Origin: Cochliopodium minus
Taxonomy: Eukaryota > Discosea > Himatismenida > Cochliopodiidae
Reading direction: 5' to 3'
NCBI GenBank assembly: GCA_024220525.1
Contig: JAMYWO010000009.1
Location: 96,375 to 160,374 of the forward strand
Length of the DNA stretch: 64,000 bases
In this document: piece by piece, positions 1 through 12,116 of the stretch
Numbering within the stretch: position 1 is the first letter of the stretch
How the letters are laid out: each line of letters begins with the position of its first letter
Program-made: the position numbers and the translations under genes
The notes under the pieces: model-generated
What the model was told of the DNA's origin: nothing
Seen by the model: the letters and a program-made list of their open reading frames with translations, nothing else
Databases searched by the model: none

Positions 1-3000
1 GTTCCTATTCTTACTGGATCTAAAACTTATTTTGGAGATCTTTCAAATTTAAATGGAATTATGAAAGAAGTTCAACCTAACATTCTCCTATTTCCAAGCA
101 AGAAATGGAAGAGACTATCTAATGCTCTCCAAAAACAATTCCCATCCGACAAACTTGAGAAATCAAACAAAGGAGAAAAAGAAAAAGAAAGAGAAAAGTT
201 TGGATTGAAAGATGTATCTCTTGCCATTTCTACTGATGGTCCTCTAACTAAAAAGGAAGATCAATATTTCAATGATATTGAATGTCCAGTCTTACCTTTA
301 TTTGAAGAATTGGAAGCTGCTGGTCCTATCACCTTTTCAACCAAAGACAGCAGAAAGTATGGAACATCTGGAAAGCCTTTAGAAGGAGTAAGTGTTGAAA
401 TTGAAGGAGAATTAGATGAAAATGGAAATGGAGAAATAGTTGCATTGAAGCCAAACTTGTTTTCAGGATACAATAATGAACCAAAGTCATTTGATGAAAA
501 AGTAAATGGAGGCAAGTTGAAAACAGAGAGCATCGGTAAACTTGATGAAGAAGGATTTTTGATCGTTTGTGGAAATAAATCTGATCGAGTAAAGTTGAGC
601 AATGGAGTATCTACTCATCCAAGAGACATCGAAAAAGAGTTGAGAGAACATCCACTTGTTGATGATGCGATTGTACTTGGAAATGGAAGAAAATATTTGG
701 TCGCACTCTTAACCATTGACGAAGAAGAAACCAAATTGGTAGCAAAGGAGAACAACATGGAATTAAAAGACTTTTACAACTCTCCTCTCTTCAACGAGAT
801 AATCCAAAATCATGTTGATTCTGTTAACGAAAGGTTCCCTGAAAAGGACAGAGTAAAGAGATACCAAGTGTTGTTCCATCCGTTCACTGTTCCAAACAAA
901 GAGCTCATACCTGGTGATTTCCTCAACAGAGAATTGATCGAAAAGAAATACTCTTCTTATTTGGATAACTTTGATACGCAAGATTTTCTAGTGATTGAAA
1001 ACAGAATTACCCAACAGCTCACTCGCCTCAAAAAAGATTTGAACAAGATTGCTTTTAGATTGCCAAACTTGGAAGATGAAATGGGATCTGGTTTTATCGA
1101 AAAGTATTATTTGAATGAACATCATGATGAACCTGAAATTCATTCTTTGGAGGAACTTTCGGATAAATTCATCAATGTTGTCGAAAAGAGAACAGAAGCT
1201 TTGGATTGTATTGTAGAAACATTAAAGGTTAAAAACATTGAAGAAAAAGAAAAGAGAGTCGAATTGGAAGAAAAGAATAACATTGGTACTTTATTTTTAT
1301 AATTTAATTTTAAAATTAATCTTATTTTAATTTCAATTTGATTAATTAGTTGAAGAAAGAGTGGGAGTTCTCATTGAAAACTTGAACGAAGTAGAAAATG
1401 AGATTAATGAACTCAAAGTGAAGAATACTCAGATCAACAAAGAAATTCAAGAAATATCTCTCAAAATCCCTTTGAACATGGTAAATTTAAACAAAAAAAT
1501 TTTCAATCAATTTCAATTTTTTTTTCCCGCAGAGACAAGGTAATTAAAACTTTAAAAGTTTAATTTAAACTAAAATTTCATTATTAATATAGGAACTCCA
1601 ACTGTACCTCCTCCAACTGGTATTGTAACATTAGTTTTTACTGATGTAGAAAATTCAACACTTCAATGGGAAAAAGACGCAAAAGTAATGGCCCAAGCTT
1701 TGTCTTTGCACAACAACACAATGAGAGAGAAAATCAATGAATACAAAGGGTATGAAGTCAAAACAGAAGGAGATGCTTTTATGATTGCTTTTACCAACCC
1801 TCTTGATGCTACCAAATGGTGTATTGATGTACAACAAACATTATTGACTCTTGATTGGCCAGAGCCCCTTTTCCACAGTGAATCTTCTTCTATTCTTAAG
1901 AATGACGAAGATAAATTTATTTGGAGAGGATTGAGAGGTAAATATTTCATTTTTCTTTTTTTAAATCTAATTATCTTTAAATTTTAGTGAGAATGGGAAT
2001 TCACAGAGGAGAACCAAGGTAAAAACATTTGTTGGTTATTTTATTTTCTTTAATTATTTATTTTGTAGTTGTGAACCTGATCCAATTACAGGAAGAATGG
2101 ACTATTTTGGTAGAATGGTAAATAGATCTGCTAGAGTTGAGAGTATGGCCAAAGGAGGACAAATCCTTGTTAGTGAAGATGCTTTTGATGGTATCAAAGA
2201 TAAATTGAAAGAATTGGGAGATCCTATAATCATCGAATTAGGAGAGTATGAACTTAAAGGTCTCGAAAAGAAAGAATTCATCAGACAAGTTTCCCCTCTT
2301 TCATTGAAGGACAGGGTATTTGAGAAAACAACTATAGCCAAGGACCCTATAGAACAAAAATCTGACATGTTGAAAGATAAGCTAAAGAAATTGGAAGAAG
2401 AGAACGAGGAATTATTGAAGAAAATGAGTGAATTGGAAGAAAGAGCTAAAAAATATGTAGAAGAAGCCAACCAACTTGCTCTTATGTTGAAAGAGAACAC
2501 CCAAAAAGATAACAAGGAGCTTTCCAAGAAATTGATAGAGATGGTCGAAAAACAAAAGTTGATCAACAGTGATCTCATTGAGTCAAAGAATAAGAACAAG
2601 TTGTTGACTGAAAACTTTCTCAATTTGAACTCTCAACTTAACTTGATCAAAGAAGATAACCAAAAGTTGAATGGAATGATCAACAATCTTTCCGACAAGC
2701 TGAATCTTTTGGAGAAAGAGCTCAAACATCTCAGAGAGGAGAATCAAAAGCAAAAAGAACAGATTAAAGAAAAAGATCTCAAGATTCAAAACTTGGAAGA
2801 TACAATCAAGCAACTCCAAGAAAAGGGGGATAACACTGTTGTCATTTCAAAAGAACAAGGTATTATTTTCACAAAGATTTTTTTTCTAATATCAAAATAA
2901 TATTTTTCAATTATATTATAATCTTTTGTTAAACATAGAATTGGAATTCAAAACCAAGATTGATAATCTCTCAGATGAAAACAAATCTTTGAAAGAAGAT

Positions 3001-5264
3001 TCTCAAAAAACACTTGAAACATTGGGAGATTCTGTCAAACAACTTGAAAAATCCATAGAAAACGAAAAGGATTTGGCAAACAAACTAAAGCAATCACAAG
3101 GAGAAAACGAAAGACTCAGCTTAGAGAAACAAGGTTTGTCCAACGATCTAGAATTGACCAAAAAGCAACTCCTTGAAGTAGAGAAATGTAACAAAGAATG
3201 TGATGAACACAAAAAGAAATTGACTGANNNNNNNNNNNNNNNNNNNNNNNNNNNNNNNNNNNNNNNNNNNNNNNNNNNNNNNNNNNNNNNNNNNNNNNNN
3301 NNNNNNNNNNNNNNNNNNNNNNNNNNNCCTTGAAGTAGAGAAATGTAACAAAGAATGTGATGAACACAAAAAGAAATTGACTGAAGAAAATGAGAAATTT
3401 GGCTCAGAGAACCAAGGTTTATCCAACGATCTAGAATTGACCAAAAAGCAACTCCTTGAAGCCGAGAAACGTAACAAAGAATCAGATGAACTCAAAAAGA
3501 AATTAAACGAAGAAAACGAAGAATTGAAAAGATTGATTGGTAATTCCTTTTATTTTTATCGTCTTTGCCTTTTTTATTATTGCTAATTCATTTTTTTTTT
3601 TTGGATATAGAGGAGCTCAAAAACAAAACACCCAATTCCGTTCCTTTGAACCCAAAGTTGTTGGATCTCCACAGAGAAATGAAGGAGAATCAACAAAAGA
3701 TCGAAGATACTGCATCCAAAGTGAAACAACTCTTTGACGAAAACGAAGATCTCACCAACGTATCTGTAGCTATCGCAGAAGCTTTGAATGATACAAGCGA
3801 TATGTTGGAGATATCAAAAGGTAAAAAGTTTTTAATCCTTTATAGATTTCAAATCATTTAATTCTTTTTCTCTGTAGAAAACAATGATTCTAATTTGGAT
3901 ACTTTGTCCAAGGAATCTGAAGCCTTGGAACAAGCAAAGAAACAATTGAGCGAGGCCCAAAACGAATACAAAGAAATGGTAGAGAATTTGGAAAAGCAAT
4001 TGGCTCAATACAAAGAAGACAACAAAAATTACGAAGAACGTAAACTCTATTATCTTTTTATTTTATTTTTATTAACCTTTAAATAATTTTTTATTTATTT
4101 TTAGAAATCAATCAAAGCGAATCAGAAAATACTAGTGGAGGAGATGATTCCGTAAACATCACCAAAAGAAACAACTTGAGACAGGGAATCCAAAAGTTCG
4201 AGAATCTCATCAATGATGCGAGAAAACAAATCGAAATCATCCCAAAGACCATCAAAGAAATTGATACCTTACAAACTGAATTGGATATTGATGATAACAC
4301 TGATCTCGATTCAGAAGAAGGAGCATCCAAAAGTATTCCCTCTTTTAAATTTTTGTTTATTTTATTAAATTTAATTTTTTTGTTTATTTTATTAAAGGCA
4401 TCCAAAAACTCCTTGAAAACATCGAAAATCAGATCCAACAAAGCAATAAAAAGGTTGAATCACTCCAAAACTATCCTAATGACTACAACTCCCAATCACA
4501 AATCCAATTACACAAACAACTCATCAAGGATTTGTAAGCTGAATCTTTTTTTTAATTGATTTCAATTTAAATGAGAAAAAAATTAATTTAATTTTTTATT
4601 AGGGCATCACTGAGTGATAAAATAAAAAAGACTTTGTCCATCAAAAGTGCTCAGGCTTTCGTTTATGATGCTTACATTGGATATGAAAACATCTTGTTGG
4701 CTTTCCAAAAGAAGTTGGAGAACTTGCCTAACAATTTCTTGTTGAACAAAACTAGATGGGTCTCCACAAGAAAGATCTACACCACCATCATTAACAACAG
4801 GTAAAAAAAAAAAAAGAAAAGATTTTTGTTATTGTTTATAATTTATTTTTTTTATTTAAATACAAAGATTGACAAGATGGCAAATCAAGAAAAACAATTA
4901 TTTGAATGCTCAGAAAGAACCTGTCAAAGAGAGCCCTTCCCCACAAAAACTTTTGGTTGTTACTAACACCAAATTGGATGATGTTGACGATGAAGTTTCA
5001 AGTGTATTAAACGAGTTGGGCGTTGAAATTCCTGTTAAGAAATTGGGTGTGGGTCAATACATGGTTGGCAGCAAAAAACTCAACATGAAGATCTTGAATG
5101 GTTTCTTGGTGGTCAGAATCGGAGGAGGTTACATGAGATTCAAGGAGTTTATTGAGAAGCATGCCAAGAGTCTTGGTGTCATCATTAACCCTAATCCTAT
5201 TGGTAAGGTTGGTTCTGCTTTTATGGGTGGACATGGAAAGATGAACTTGATTGAAAAGAAATAA
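1..5264 (+). CDS. ACS-like / adenylyl cyclase / coiled-coil / GAS2 fusion protein (5' truncated)
   Basis: The reading frame is open from base 1, so the start lies upstream. Thirteen exons can be joined: 1-1285, 1350-1480, 1533-1539 (7 nt), 1593-1937, 1988-2018, 2069-2859, 2939-3539 (holds a gap), 3611-3820, 3878-4039, 4105-4332, 4398-4533, 4603-4800, 4868-5264. Domains in order: C-terminal half of a long-chain acyl-CoA synthetase-like domain (GEIVALKPNLFSGY, IGKLDEEGFLIV); a short coiled coil; a class III cyclase domain (FTDVENST, YEVKTEGDAFMIAF, RMGIH, TGRMDYFGRMVNRSARV); about 800 residues of Glu/Lys-rich coiled coil with 32-residue repeats; and a GAS2 domain (VGSKKLNMKIL, VRIGGGYMRFKEFIEKH), which in known proteins binds microtubules. 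Both metal-binding Asp residues, the Lys of EVKTEGD and the Asp of RMDYFG point to an active, ATP-using cyclase. The ACS-like part lacks the usual TGD and A10 lysine. No membrane segment is seen, so a cytoskeleton-associated soluble enzyme is inferred. Confidence 0.85.
3171..3384. other. Assembly gap of 100 N flanked by an identical 57-bp overlap
   Basis: Bases 3228-3327 are exactly 100 N. The 57 bases before the gap (3171-3227) are identical to the 57 bases after it (3328-3384). The simplest reading is two contig ends that overlap and were not merged. Collapsing the overlap keeps the coiled-coil frame open. A real extra copy of the local 32-residue coiled-coil repeat cannot be excluded, so the length of the protein here is uncertain. 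Confidence 0.9.
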
Positions 5265-5449
5265 ACACAAATTAAAAAAATTAAATAAAAAATACTATTC
5301 TTCCCAAGATATAACCTGTCATTGGATGATTTGAATGTTTTTTTTTTTTTTGGGAAATTTAAAGGAATATTTAAATTTTTAAGTTTTCTCTTTATCAGAA
5401 TTTGAAAAAAAAAAAATAAAAAAAAAATTGTTTTGATCCTACCCTTTTA

Positions 5450-7894
5450 ATGGAAACTTTTCTAGGGTTTGATTTAAAAAATATTGAGTATGAAGGTAAT
5501 TATTTTATTATAAAACAAATATAATTTATTTAATTTGAAAAAAAAGATTCATTTGGGAATAGTATACTCCATTATCTTCTCATTGATGAACAAATGCATT
5601 CAAATTTTACCAGATATTTTGAAAAAAGGAAAATTGAAAATGAGATATTCCAAAAAATGGATCCAAAAAAGAAAAAAGGGATCAAAATCAACAATTTGAT
5701 AAAAGAGATGATTGAAAAAAAAGCCGAAGTAAATCATCTTAACCAATTCAACAGTTCTCCCCTTCATTTTGCTTGTGAAAGTGAAGAAATTAAAATTGAA
5801 ACAATAAAGTTATTGATTGAGAATCACATTGAAATAAATGCAACAAATTTAATTAAAAACACTCCTTTACACATTTACTGCTCGAACAGAAAAGTTGAAA
5901 TGGAGGGAATAAAACTTTTAATTGAAAAAAAAAGCGAAGTAAACTTGAAAAACAAAAATGGAGAAACTCCCCTTTACATCTATTCTTTAAATGGAAATAA
6001 TAATTTTGAAATAACGAAATATTTAATTGAAAACAAATCTTCCATCAATCATGAAAACAAAAGTGAATCAGTGTTACATAATTTTTGTAGGAAAGAAAGC
6101 CCTTCTTTGGATATCATAAAGTATTTGATTGAAAATAAAAGTGAGATTGACAAAAAAAATGAAAATAAACAAACTCCTCTCTATATATTGTCTCAGAGAA
6201 TAAAAGACGATAATTTCGAAATTATAAAATACTTTGTTTCTAAAAAAGTTGATCTAAACACAAAAAATTCTAGAAAGAAAACTCCTTCACACAATCTTTT
6301 AAAGAATATTAATCTTGAAAATATAAAGTATTTGGTTAATAATAAAGCAAACTTGTTGGATTTTGGAGATGATTCTCCTATATTTTATTCTCTTCTAAAA
6401 AATAAAATTGATGAAGAAATGTTGAAATATTTCTTTGAATTGAAACTTGACATCAATTTTGTTTCGAACAAAAGTGAAAATATTTTTCATCTTCTTTGTC
6501 AGAATAAAAAATCAGATCTTTCTTCTCTTTCTTACTTATATCATTTAAAAAAAGACTTTATCAATTCGATACTAGATATTCTTAACGAAACACCTCTACA
6601 TCTTGCTTTAAAAAATGGAAATGGAATCGAAAAAATTGAATTTTTGTTGAAATTCAAAGCAAATGTAAATCTAAGAAACAAATATTATTATTCTCCTCTT
6701 CAAGATTATTGTAGTAATCTTAAAAATTCAATTGATATAAAAGTGATAAAGTTATTGATAGATCACAAGTCTATTTTGAATACAAGAAATGCTCCTCCTT
6801 TCAACAATTATATTGGCAGAGGGAAAAAGATTAAATTGGATATTTTGAAAATGTTGAACAAAGACAACTGCATTCTTGGAGACTCAATGAAAATAAATTC
6901 TCCTCTTCAAATTGTCTCCAAGTATCCACTCGTTAAGAAAAAAGTTTTTGAATATCTCGTTCTAAACAAAAGTGACGTTAACTGTTTGGACAAAGATGAG
7001 ATGTCGTGTCTTCAAAATGCTTGTTATTATGGGCTCGGTATTGAAATAATAAAATTTTTGGTTGAAAACAAAGCAAACATAAATCCTATAAGCATAAACC
7101 CTTCTCCTCTTATCAGGGCCTGCTCCAATAATCCAAATTATGAAATCATAAAATATCTTGTTCATGAAAAAGCAGATTTAACACATTTTTCAAAGTCTTC
7201 TCCTTTAATCAGAATTCTAGAAAATATTTCCCTTGATTTAGATTTAATCAAATTCTTGATAGAATCGAAATCTGATATGGATCAATATAATCCAATGCAT
7301 GAGACCCCTTTTATGGTTTCTTGTAAGAACTCAAGCACAACAGTTGAGTTATTAGATTATTTGATTCAAAAGAAAAGTTCTTTTGAATCTTCTAATTTAG
7401 CTGGAATAACTTCTCTTCATTTTGCCTCAAAACATTGTTCACCTTCTGTGATAAAATATTTGATAGATAAAAAATGTAATCTTAATCAATTAGACGACCA
7501 TGGGAAATCTCCTCTAGTTTTCTTGTTTTACAACAAAAACTTGAGTCACTCTTCTGTTCGTTATTTTTTGGAAAACAAAGCAAACATAAACTCTCAGAAA
7601 AAATCTATTTTAAATTTTGTAAACTTTCAACGTGAAAGATACTTCATTATGTTTTTGGAGTTTGGATTGTCCAATTTTGATTTAAAAAACTCAAACTTTA
7701 AAAAAATAATGGAAGATTATCAAAACGGGAATCTTTGGTCTGTAAACCGCCACATTTATTTTAGTGAAAAGATAAAATCAATCATTTTCTCTTTGTTACT
7801 TTGTTCAAAATTATTCTCAAAGAGAAACAAACAAATTTTTCCAAAACCAATACTTTTTATTATTATCAAGAGATACATCAGAATAATTTATTAA
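5450..7894 (+). CDS. Long ankyrin-repeat protein
   Basis: Two exons, 5450-5495 and 5547-7894. The upstream ATG at 5450 is preferred because the short first exon splices in frame and completes an ankyrin-like unit (FGNSILHYLL) before the ATG at 5594. The protein of about 800 residues is almost wholly degenerate ankyrin repeats of roughly 33-36 residues. The pattern is SPLHFAC / IIKYLIENK / ANINxxN, and EN/KK replaces the usual GA. No signal peptide or catalytic domain is present. The last 50 residues leave the repeat pattern and form a short module (LWS, then an H, then FPKPILFIIIK) also found at the end of the neighbouring minus-strand gene. Ankyrin arrays mediate protein binding; the partner is unknown. 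The gene converges on its neighbour with only about 16 bp between stop codons. Confidence 0.88.
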
Positions 7895-7910
7895 AATATT
7901 TAAAACTAAT

Positions 7911-9656
7911 TTATTTGAAAAGATGATTGTTGTGTTCAACCATTAATTTGATTATTTCAAACTTTATAAATCTTGGAACTTTAAAAGGAAATTTCACTCT
8001 CAAGCACAATATAAAGAATAGAATACAATCTTTCCAAAAAAGTTTAAGTTTGTTATGGTTGTCTGGGCTCCAAGTAATATCAACTTTTGCCTCATATGTT
8101 TCCGAGTTAGATTGAAAAATTTCAAACTTTGAAAGCAGTTTATCTTTCTTCGCACTCTGTTGAAAAGCATCAATCAAAATTTGAGTATCAATTCTGATTA
8201 AAAGTTTCTCACAATCAATACTTTCCAAATTACCTTTTATTCCATGAGAAACATCATCACAATAACAAGGTTCCAGCATTCCATTTTCTAATTCATTAAA
8301 ATGATTCAATTCTTTCAACATCTTTCTTAAAATTCTCGTGTTTTCTTCTCGAATGGAATATTGAATTTCATCAATGCTTAAATTTTTGGAATGAAATGCT
8401 AAAACATCCAATGTTTTTCTTTCATAAATAAGGTTGACTTCTTTGAATTGTTTTTCAATATTTCTTTTTCGATCATCAATGTCAGGAAGATTAATCTGAA
8501 ATATAATTAATAAATAGTTAAATAAATACTTTATTTTTGTTTTTATTATTAATTTACAAATATTCTCCAATCAAATCTCCTTAACATAGCACGGTCCAAT
8601 TCCCATGGTAGCTCTGTGATTCCAAGAACCAAAACTTCTTCTTGATTTTGAAGTTGCACCAATAACTCTGTTTTCAACCTTCTATTTATATCACCTTCTC
8701 CATTTCCCGAACAAAAAAGATCCAAATTTTTGAAAACAATTATTGAAGGCCTATTTTTTTAAAAAATTAATTTTAAATTAATTTTAAATTAATTTTTTTT
8801 TTTTTACTTTTTATCTTTTGCTTCATCAAAAACATTTTTTATTTCTCTTTCATAACAATAATGCCTTGTAAATAAATCACAAGCATCAATCTTTATTATT
8901 GTCACTTTTAAAAAAATTTTTTTTTTTTTAAGAAATAAAAAGAATTCAAATTCATCTGGTAAACATTTTACAATTTGGAACTTGAATTTCAAAGTAATCA
9001 ACAAATTTTTCTTCATCATTACCTCCAGGCTAAAGATATTTATTAATCATCAATTTTAAAAAAAAAAAATTTTTTAAAATTTTTTTTACTCCATATATCC
9101 TTTTACATTAATGATTAATATTAAAAATAAAAAATAAATTAAATTATTACAAAAAATTATTAACTCTATTTCGAGATTTAAAGAGTTCAGGATATTTTAG
9201 GAGACACATAATTTCCTGAAACTTTTCTTTGACTTCCTCATATCCTGTCACTTCTTTGAAATTTAAAAGGTTTTTCTCTTTATTCTCTTTATTCTCTTTT
9301 TCTCTTTCTATTCTAAATTTTTAAAATTTGAATTTAAATTTTAAAATTTTAAAATAAACTACCTTCCATTTCCAAGAAATTCTTTGATCAATTCACATCT
9401 TTTTATATATTCATCCAATTTCTTCATTATAACTTTTTTTTTTTCTCCATTGTTTAAAGCTGGAAGAAATTAATCTTTATTGAATTATGATTCAATAATT
9501 GGGGAAAATATTACTTTTATAATAAAACAAGAGATATTCTATTCCCAGTTTATATGATTCATATGCCAATTTATATTCTTTATTATTATCAAGATTAGTA
9601 GCATCTTTGATATAATCGATTCCTCTTTCAAGTAAACTCCCTGGTTTTTGTTCCAT
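7911..9656 (-). CDS. MIT-domain AAA protein, Vps4-like, with lost Walker A and Walker B (pseudo-ATPase)
   Basis: Eight exons give 447 codons: 9515-9656, 9363-9459, 9151-9312, 9090-9099 (10 nt), 8972-9029, 8808-8904, 8558-8750, 7911-8495. The N-terminus is a MIT domain (ERGIDYIKDATNLDNNKEY, LAYESYKLGIEYLLFYYK). The AAA module follows, from NFKEVTGYEEVKEKFQEI through LVLGITELPWELDRAMLRRF, with the paired arginines kept. The P-loop reads GPGGNDEE where Vps4 has GPPGTGKS, and Walker B reads IIVFKNLD where Vps4 has IIFIDEID. Lys/Ser of the P-loop and Asp/Glu of Walker B are therefore all absent. The Vps4 C-terminal region is replaced by a 170-residue extension ending in a module beginning WSPDNH and containing VPRFIKFEIIK. 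A regulatory or ESCRT-binding role without ATP hydrolysis is inferred. The 10-nt exon supplies most of the GPGG loop context and joins in frame. Confidence 0.82.
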
Positions 9657-9867
9657 TTTTTTTTTTATTATTTAATTTTCATTTTTTTTTCTTTTTTTTC
9701 TCTTTTTTCTGAAAAATATTAAAAGAATCAGAAAATTCTTTTTCAACTTTCAAAAAATTTCAAAAATTAAATTCTCTTGTAATGAATTGAATGGATTTCA
9801 AGTGCATTTCAACAGATATTCCAAATTTCAAATCTTTTTTAGCTAATCAAAAAAAAAAAAAAAAAAA

Positions 9868-11346
9868 ATGGGAGATGAAGTTCAATTAATAGTACAAATA
9901 TTGGGTGATAGAAATGTTTATTGTGGTTTTGCAGGAGATGATGATCCTCAAGTCAAATTGAATGTGGTGAATGATGATCAAGACAAAACAACGTCACCCC
10001 ATGAGGATCATCTCGAGAACATCAACCAATATCTCTTTGAAAAAATGAAAATAAAACCTGAGGAACATCCTATATTGGTAATATAAAAAGAATTTAAAAA
10101 ATAAATATAAATTTTAACATAAAAATAATAACAATTTTGTAATAGTATAACAAAAAATTGGAATCCAATAAAGCATATGGTAATAAAAAATTTCAAATTA
10201 AATTTTTACAATTTTTTTCATTAAATTTCATTAAATTTAGACGAAAAAATTACCCAAATTTATTTTGAAACATATAATTTTCCTGCGATATATGCTTCGC
10301 TGTAAAGTTTTTCTTTTCTTGTATAACAATAATTATTAAATAAACATTTATTTTTTAATTAAAGTGAAGGACATCTTGTCATGTACGCTTCTGGTCATAC
10401 AACTGGAATAAGTATTATTTCGGGACACAAGCAAACAGAAATATGTAAAAAAAAAAATTTTAAAATATGAAATTTAATTTTGAATTAATTTTTCTTTTTC
10501 AACAAAATATTAAGACCCAATATTCTTAGGTAAAACAATTCATTATGAATCTTTTTTGAACTTTTATTTAATCTAATTATTCATTATTTTAAAGGATATC
10601 CCACTCCATGTTCAAATGTGACCACAAAAACAGGAGGAAATACTGTTTCGAATTTTCTTTCAAATTTGATGAGGAGAAGAGGAATTGTGATCGAAAAAGA
10701 TTTTTACACAAACAATCAACTTTCCAAAAACATCTTTGGGAAAACAGTGATTGATGATTTAAAAGAAAAATTTGTTGAAATTCTGAATGAAAGACCAAGC
10801 ATTCTGAAATCATCAGACAAAAGCAACCAAAAATATGAATTACCTTGTGGAAAGATCATTGAAGTGGGATGTGAAAGATTTTTGAGTGGAGAAGTTTTAT
10901 TTGACACATCTATTGATGTGGAAAGTGATATTTCTGAGCAATTATCTATTCCTGAAGCTGTTCATGAAAGTATAAACCTTTGTGACATTGATGTCAGAAC
11001 TACTTTGTTGAAAAATTTGGTGGTGACAGGAGGGAATTCTTTTTTTGGAAATTTTAAAGAGAGATTGAAAAGAGAGGTTCAATATAAAATTTCAAAAAGA
11101 TCTGTTTGGATCAAAAACCAGAAACACAACGAAAACAATTTGTTATCTTCCATTCCTCAAAGTATCATTAACAAAATTCATGAATGTGATAAGTTAAGTG
11201 TTAATGTCAATAAAATTAAAGAGAAATATTTATCTTGGATTGGAGGATCCATTTTGGCTTCTCTTGGGATATTCCAACAAATGTGGATCTCAAAAGAAGA
11301 GTATGATGAAAGAGGTCCTTCTGTTATAAGGTGTAGAAGATTTTGA
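9868..11346 (+). CDS. Divergent actin-like protein, copy 1
   Basis: Six exons give 383 residues, close to actin's 375: 9868-10077, 10146-10179, 10241-10301, 10365-10444, 10515-10529 (15 nt), 10595-11346. Actin signatures are clear: CGFAGDDDPQ, EKITQIYFETYNFPAIYASL, LYASGHTTG, VVTGGNSFFGNFKERL, and the C-terminal WIGGSILASL / FQQMWISKEEYDE / GPSV. The nucleotide-binding loops are not conserved: the first phosphate loop (DNGSG in actin) is ILGDRN and the second (DSGDG) is ISGHKQ. Internal insertions precede the WIGGSI block. It may be an actin-related protein that no longer binds ATP in the usual way. It is tandem with a near-identical copy at 12117. The ATG sits directly after a run of about 18 A. 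Confidence 0.85.
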
Positions 11347-11663
11347 TTTTTATCGTCATAATAAAAAACTTTAATATTTAATTTGTAAATTTAATAAAAT
11401 TTTAAGATCCAATTTACTTTGGGAACATTTTCTTCATAAATATTGCTGTTATAGTCAATACTTCAATTTTCTCGTCGAGGTTATTTGATAGTTCCTAAAG
11501 AATTGAAATAGACTCCAAGTATTCTTTCTGGGGAGGGGAGAATTTAATGTGAATGGTGAGATCTTTGTTGCTTGGTTCAACACCCAGCGAAAGTTTTTAA
11601 TTAATCAAATTCTAATTTTTTCATTGGATATTTAACACTGACAAAGTCACTACAAGATTGCTA
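11347..11663. other. Intergenic spacer between actin-like copies
   Basis: No exon can be read here on either strand. It is less AT-rich than most spacers (for example a G-rich patch near 11540-11550), which might mean decayed coding sequence, but no actin motif is recognisable. Confidence 0.4.
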
Positions 11664-11985
11664 CACAAACAATCAACTTTCCAAAAACATTTTTGGGAAA
11701 AAAGTGATTGATGATTTAAAAGAAAAATTTGTTGAAATTCTGAATGAAAGACCAAGCATTCTGAAATCATCAGACAAAAGCAACCAAAAATATGAATTAC
11801 CTTGTGGAAAGATCATTGAAGTGGGATGTGAAAGATTTTTGAGTGGAGAAGTTTTATTTGACACATCTATTGATGTGGAAAGTGATATTTCTGATCAATT
11901 ATCTATTCCTGAAGCTATTCATGAGAGTGTTAGTATTTGTGTTTTGAAAAATGAAAGTTTTTGTTGAAAAATTTGGTCTTATTAG
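11664..11985 (+). pseudogene. Truncated actin-like gene fragment
   Basis: From about 11664 the sequence matches the middle of the last exon of both actin-like genes (equivalent to about 10706-10990). It starts abruptly inside the exon with no 5' exons. The frame holds through the block with motifs IIEVGCERFLSGEVLFDTS and LSIPEA, then breaks down after the SVSIC equivalent (about 11940). A short remnant of LLKNLV follows at about 11963. The GVSIC-type variant resembles copy 2 more than copy 1. It is best read as a dead partial duplicate left by tandem duplication. Confidence 0.85.
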
Positions 11986-12116
11986 TTAGTGTAGTGAAAT
12001 TTCATTGAAAGATTAAGAAGAAAATGGTAATAAAAGAACAAATCGAATGATTCCGAAAATAATACAATCAAGCTTTTAAAATCTTTCAATTTTGCTTGAA
12101 TATAAAAAATAAAAAA

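Noticed and set aside
3171-3384. Direct repeat flanking the gap as a true tandem duplication
   Set aside because: Identity is perfect and ends exactly at the N block on both sides, which fits unmerged contig ends better than repeat biology.
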